DNA of 64,000 nucleotides, taken from NCBI RefSeq assembly GCF_017183135.1, contig NZ_JADDXW010000016.1, forward strand, positions 1 through 64,000. The letters run 5' to 3'. Position 1 is the first letter of the stretch. Each line of letters opens with the position of its first letter. The DNA comes from Aurantimonas marina. GTDB taxonomy: Bacteria > Pseudomonadota > Alphaproteobacteria > Rhizobiales > Rhizobiaceae. Below the pieces are notes generated by a model that was not told where the DNA came from, ran no database searches, and worked only from the letters and a program-made list of their open reading frames with translations. A program made the translations under genes and the position numbers. Below, one piece after another: positions 61,386 to 64,000 of the stretch.

Positions 61386-62171
61386 TCAGTCGACCGGGTC
61401 GAGCCGCATCGGGATGGAAGCCGCCGCCATATGCGCCTTGGCTTCGCCGATCGTATGGGTGCCGAAGTGAAAGATCGAGGCGGCGAGGACCGCCGTCGCG
61501 TGGCCGTCGCGGATTCCCTCGACGAGGTGGTCCAGCGTGCCGACGCCGCCCGATGCGATCACCGGCACGCCAACCGCGTCCGCGACCGCGCGGGTGAGAT
61601 CGAGGTCGAAGCCGGATTTGGTCCCGTCGCGGTCCATCGAGGTGAGGAGAATTTCGCCGGCCCCGAGCGAGACCACGCGCCGGGCGAAGGAAATGGCGTC
61701 GATCCCGGTCGCGGTGCGCCCGCCATGGGTGAAGATCTCCCAGCGTTGCTCCTCGCCCGTCGCGGTGACCCGCCGCGCGTCGATGGCAACGACGATGCAC
61801 TGGTCGCCGAACTTGTCGGCCGCCTCGGCGACGAGTTCCGGCCGGTTTACCGCGGCGGTGTTGATCGCAACCTTGTCGGCACCGGCCAGAAGCAGGCGTC
61901 GGACGTCGGATACGGCGCGCACGCCGCCGCCCACGGTCAGCGGCATGAAACAGTGCTCGGCGGTCTGGGCGACGACGTCGAGGATCGTCTCGCGGTTGTC
62001 GGAGGAGGCGGCGATATCGAGAAAGCAGAGCTCGTCGGCGCCGGCGGCATCATAGATCTGCGCCGCGGCCACCGGATCGCCGGCATCGACCAGCCCCTCG
62101 AAGTTGACGCCCTTGACGACGCGGCCGTCCTTGACGTCGAGACAGGGAATGATGCGCGCCTTGAGGGTCAT
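61386..62171 (-). CDS. hisF: Imidazole glycerol phosphate synthase cyclase subunit
   Basis: 261 residues, TIM barrel. [25 protein letters not shown] with catalytic Asp11, [29 protein letters not shown] and [10 protein letters not shown] with the second catalytic Asp, [17 protein letters not shown] phosphate loop. Partner hisH and preceding hisA are not in the window; a DUF3800 gene starts 38 bases upstream on the other strand. Confidence 0.97.
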   Translation of the reverse strand: MTLKARIIPCLDVKDGRVVKGVNFEGLVDAGDPVAAAQIYDAAGADELCFLDIAASSDNRETILDVVAQTAEHCFMPLTVGGGVRAVSDVRRLLLAGADKVAINTAAVNRPELVAEAADKFGDQCIVVAIDARRVTATGEEQRWEIFTHGGRTATGIDAISFARRVVSLGAGEILLTSMDRDGTKSGFDLDLTRAVADAVGVPVIASGGVGTLDHLVEGIRDGHATAVLAASIFHFGTHTIGEAKAHMAAASIPMRLDPVD

Positions 62172-62209
62172 GGGAAATGATCTAGTTTAAGTGGATTGCA
62201 AGAGGGGTT

Positions 62210-63022
62210 TTGTTGCCAAAAACGCCCAACTATTCAGACTTCGTTTTCTATGCCGATGAGAGCGGCGACCATTCGCTCAGATCGATCGATCCGGCATATC
62301 CCGTTTTTTGTTTGGCGCTATGCGGCTTTCGCAAGCGGACCTATTCCTCGTCAATCGTGCCCCGCTTTCAGGACTTCAAATTCCGATATTTCGGGCACGA
62401 TGCAGTGGTGCTCCATGAACGCGAGATTCGCCAGCAAAGCAACGATTTTCGGATATTGACAGACAGGAACCTCAGGGCGCGCTTCAATGAGGAACTTTCT
62501 TCACTCGTCGCGCGAGCGCGCTTTAGGGTATTTTCATGTGTGATCGACAAACGTTTGATCACGTCGGACATGTTTCCTGATCATCCGTACCATGTCTCGC
62601 TCAAATTAGGTCTGCAAGGCGCGTATCGCTTTCTGCGATCAAGAGGGCAAGAATCAAACGTCACTCACTTTATATTTGAAAAAAGAGGGGCGAAGGAGGA
62701 TGCAGAGCTCGAATTGGAGTTTTTTCGAATCATTCAGGGCCAGAACGATTTGCGGGTTCGTATGGATGGCTTCCGGATTATTCTAGCGGACAAGAAAACC
62801 AACTCCACCGGCATGCAACTCGCTGATCTGGTTGCACGGCCAATTGGCTTGCGTTTTGTGCGCCCAAGCCAGCCAAACCGCGCCTACGAGACGATCGAAG
62901 CCAAGCTATCTGGATACTCCAAGGACGCGTCAGCAAAGCGAGGAATCTTCATCCCTAAAAGCGAAAGGCCCCGGAATATTCCAGAGCCTAACGCCGACCG
63001 GGAAACCCCAATCCATTTATAA
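62210..63022 (+). CDS. DUF3800 domain protein (predicted nuclease-fold)
   Basis: 270 residues. Opens with the DUF3800 hallmark FVFYADESGDHSL, has FKFRYFGHDAVVLHEREIR and ends in TGMQLADLVARPI; the acidic residues in YADES and QLAD suggest an RNase-H-like active site, which is inference. Start is TTG at 62210 with AGAGGGG upstream. Codon use is AT-rich (about 42% GC in 62641-62700) against a high-GC background, so it is probably acquired horizontally. DUF3800 genes often occur near defence and mobile regions. Confidence 0.88.
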   Translation: MLPKTPNYSDFVFYADESGDHSLRSIDPAYPVFCLALCGFRKRTYSSSIVPRFQDFKFRYFGHDAVVLHEREIRQQSNDFRILTDRNLRARFNEELSSLVARARFRVFSCVIDKRLITSDMFPDHPYHVSLKLGLQGAYRFLRSRGQESNVTHFIFEKRGAKEDAELELEFFRIIQGQNDLRVRMDGFRIILADKKTNSTGMQLADLVARPIGLRFVRPSQPNRAYETIEAKLSGYSKDASAKRGIFIPKSERPRNIPEPNADRETPIHL

Positions 63023-63149
63023 ACAAAATAGGGAAACAGACTAGGAACGTCAAGTTCCTCTTGACAAATCAAGAAAACAGAGTCCTGCGAGTCCCTTAGC
63101 GGGAACCGCGTGGAGCAGACGACCTGAAGATTGTTAGGTTCGCATCGAA

Positions 63150-63707
63150 TCATCCGACGCCGCGATACAGATCGGCAAGGGCCAGCGTGACGCCGAGGCC
63201 GGTGAGCGGCACGGTCTCGTCGCGTCCGACGATCATGTCCGGCCTGGCGAAGGCCCCGGTGTCGTCCCGGCTCCACAGCCAGACCCGGGGCTCGTCCTGG
63301 GCAAGGACAAGATAGTGCGAAAGCGACGGGATCGCGGTGTATTCCTCTACCTTTTCCCCGAAGTCGACCGCTAGCGAGGCAGGCGACAGGATTTCCGCCA
63401 AGAGAACCGGTTCGCGAGCGGCAAGGTCCGAACCGCTACCGCCGGCGCGGTCGACGAAGACGTCCGGATAGCGAACGCCCGCGGGCGTCTTCACGGCGAA
63501 ATCCGCCGAGCCGATGTCGAAGGCGGCGAGGTCGAGTTTCGCGCCGAGTGCCAGGCCCAGCAGATAGGCCAGCTTGGCGTGGTTCCGCGATACGTTGACC
63601 ATCATCTCGACGATCCTCCCCCGCACGAATTCGCGCTTTCCCTCGCGCCCCTCGTTCCAGCGCAGGAAGTCCTCCGTCGTTCTGATGGCCGATGCCTGGA
63701 TATTCAT
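63150..63707 (-). CDS. Uma2 family endonuclease
   Basis: 185 residues. PD-(D/E)xK-like nuclease fold of unknown target. IRTTEDFLRWNEGREGKREFVRGRIVEMM, ADFAVKTPAGVRYPDVFVDRAG (PD), EPVLLAEILSPAS (ExL), KVEEYTAIPSLSHYLVLAQDEPRVWLW. ATG at 63707 chosen. High GC like the chromosome. Separated by 127 bases without a gene from DUF3800 (which contain small overlapping hairpins AGGAAC/GTTCCT and GTCAAG/CTTGAC near 63042-63065). Confidence 0.92.
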   Translation of the reverse strand: MNIQASAIRTTEDFLRWNEGREGKREFVRGRIVEMMVNVSRNHAKLAYLLGLALGAKLDLAAFDIGSADFAVKTPAGVRYPDVFVDRAGGSGSDLAAREPVLLAEILSPASLAVDFGEKVEEYTAIPSLSHYLVLAQDEPRVWLWSRDDTGAFARPDMIVGRDETVPLTGLGVTLALADLYRGVG

Positions 63708-63775
63708 GGCGACCATGATAGAGCCGAACGGGTCTTCGATGAAGGCCAAATCCATCGGACGGTTCTGGAGCGGCA

Positions 63776-64000
63776 ATGGCCAGCGACGCGGCGCTAAAAC
63801 GGACGATCGAGGCCGGCGATCTGACGGTCGCCTATCGCGATGCCGCAGCGGTAACCGAGACGGGCGCCCCGCCCCTGCTGCTGCTGCATGGCGCGGTCCA
63901 GACCAAGGCGGTGTGGTCGGCGCAGATACCGGCGCTGTCGCGGTCTCGGCGGGTCGTCGCCCCCGATTTCCGCGGCCACGGCGAAACGCGTGGCGATACC
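63776..64000 (+). CDS. Alpha/beta hydrolase, N-terminal 75 residues (cut by window edge)
   Basis: Begins MASDAALKRTIEAGDLTVAYRDAA, then PPLLLLHGAVQTKAVWSAQIPALSRSRRVVAPDFRGHGETRGDT, the oxyanion-hole HG motif and the D-RGHG motif of the alpha/beta hydrolase fold. The nucleophile elbow is beyond the window, so the substrate cannot be judged. Divergent from Uma2 by 68 bases; GGAG lies six bases before the ATG. Confidence 0.9.
   Translation, partial: MASDAALKRTIEAGDLTVAYRDAAAVTETGAPPLLLLHGAVQTKAVWSAQIPALSRSRRVVAPDFRGHGETRGDT

Overview
The window is high-GC DNA from an alphaproteobacterium, most likely order Hyphomicrobiales (Rhizobiales). Evidence for this is the zapE-mdh-sucC cluster, an Omp19/AprI-type lipoprotein, a 1.6 kDa-residue-class NAD-glutamate dehydrogenase (about 1630 residues), and the purH-heparinase-rsmB-htpX-DUF1674 block. 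The segment leuS-lptE-holA / parB-parA-rsmG-mnmG-mnmE / rho / hemE // maf-aroE-coaE-dnaQ-secB / timA-mltA-smr-xre also has the gene order found around the chromosomal origin in this class. No tRNA, rRNA, CRISPR array, insertion sequence or prophage was recognised.

Layout. 0-3.6 kb: start of the sucC/TCA operon, mdh, zapE and an Omp19-like lipoprotein. 3.8-8.0 kb: carbonic anhydrase, pyridoxal kinase and a small tail-anchored protein on the minus strand, divergent from a LemA-TPM-TPM membrane operon. 8.1-8.7 kb: a frameshifted DUF1993 gene. 8.9-16.2 kb: peroxidase-like protein, NAD-GDH, a tiny basic protein and an MFS transporter. 16.3-23.2 kb: purH, a small lipoprotein, heparinase II/III, rsmB, htpX and a SDHAF4-like protein. 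23.4-30.8 kb: nuclease, cyclopropane synthase, PRC-barrel protein, an independent small transcription unit encoding a 25-aa peptide, acetyl-CoA synthetase, AI-2E-type permease and YggS. 30.9-35.2 kb: leuS-lptE-holA. 35.3-41.4 kb: parB, parA, rsmG, mnmG, mnmE. 41.6-48.0 kb: YyaL-like protein, YbaK, rho, gluconokinase, hemJ, hemE.

The 540-bp gap between hemE and maf (47985-48524) is the most important site. It holds an AT-rich segment, five DnaA-box-like sequences, GANTC sites, a direct repeat and a perfect CtrA box (TTAA-N7-TTAA). Genes on both sides point mostly away from it. I call it the probable chromosomal origin, comparable with Caulobacter Cori next to hemE. Seven parS-like palindromes (core TTCACGTGA) are spread over 14-56 kb around parAB, as expected for an origin-proximal centromere.

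48.5-55.9 kb: maf-aroE-coaE-dnaQ, secB, fxsA, timA, mltA-smr-xre. 56.0-64 kb: a class II amidotransferase with its own CtrA box, hslU without an adjacent hslV, a LuxR solo lacking the usual acyl-homoserine-lactone-binding Asp, alkB, coaA-hisE-hisF, then two orphan nuclease-fold genes (DUF3800, low GC, and Uma2) where hisA would normally follow, and the start of an alpha/beta hydrolase.

All calls come from reading the sequence and recognising families; no database search was run.
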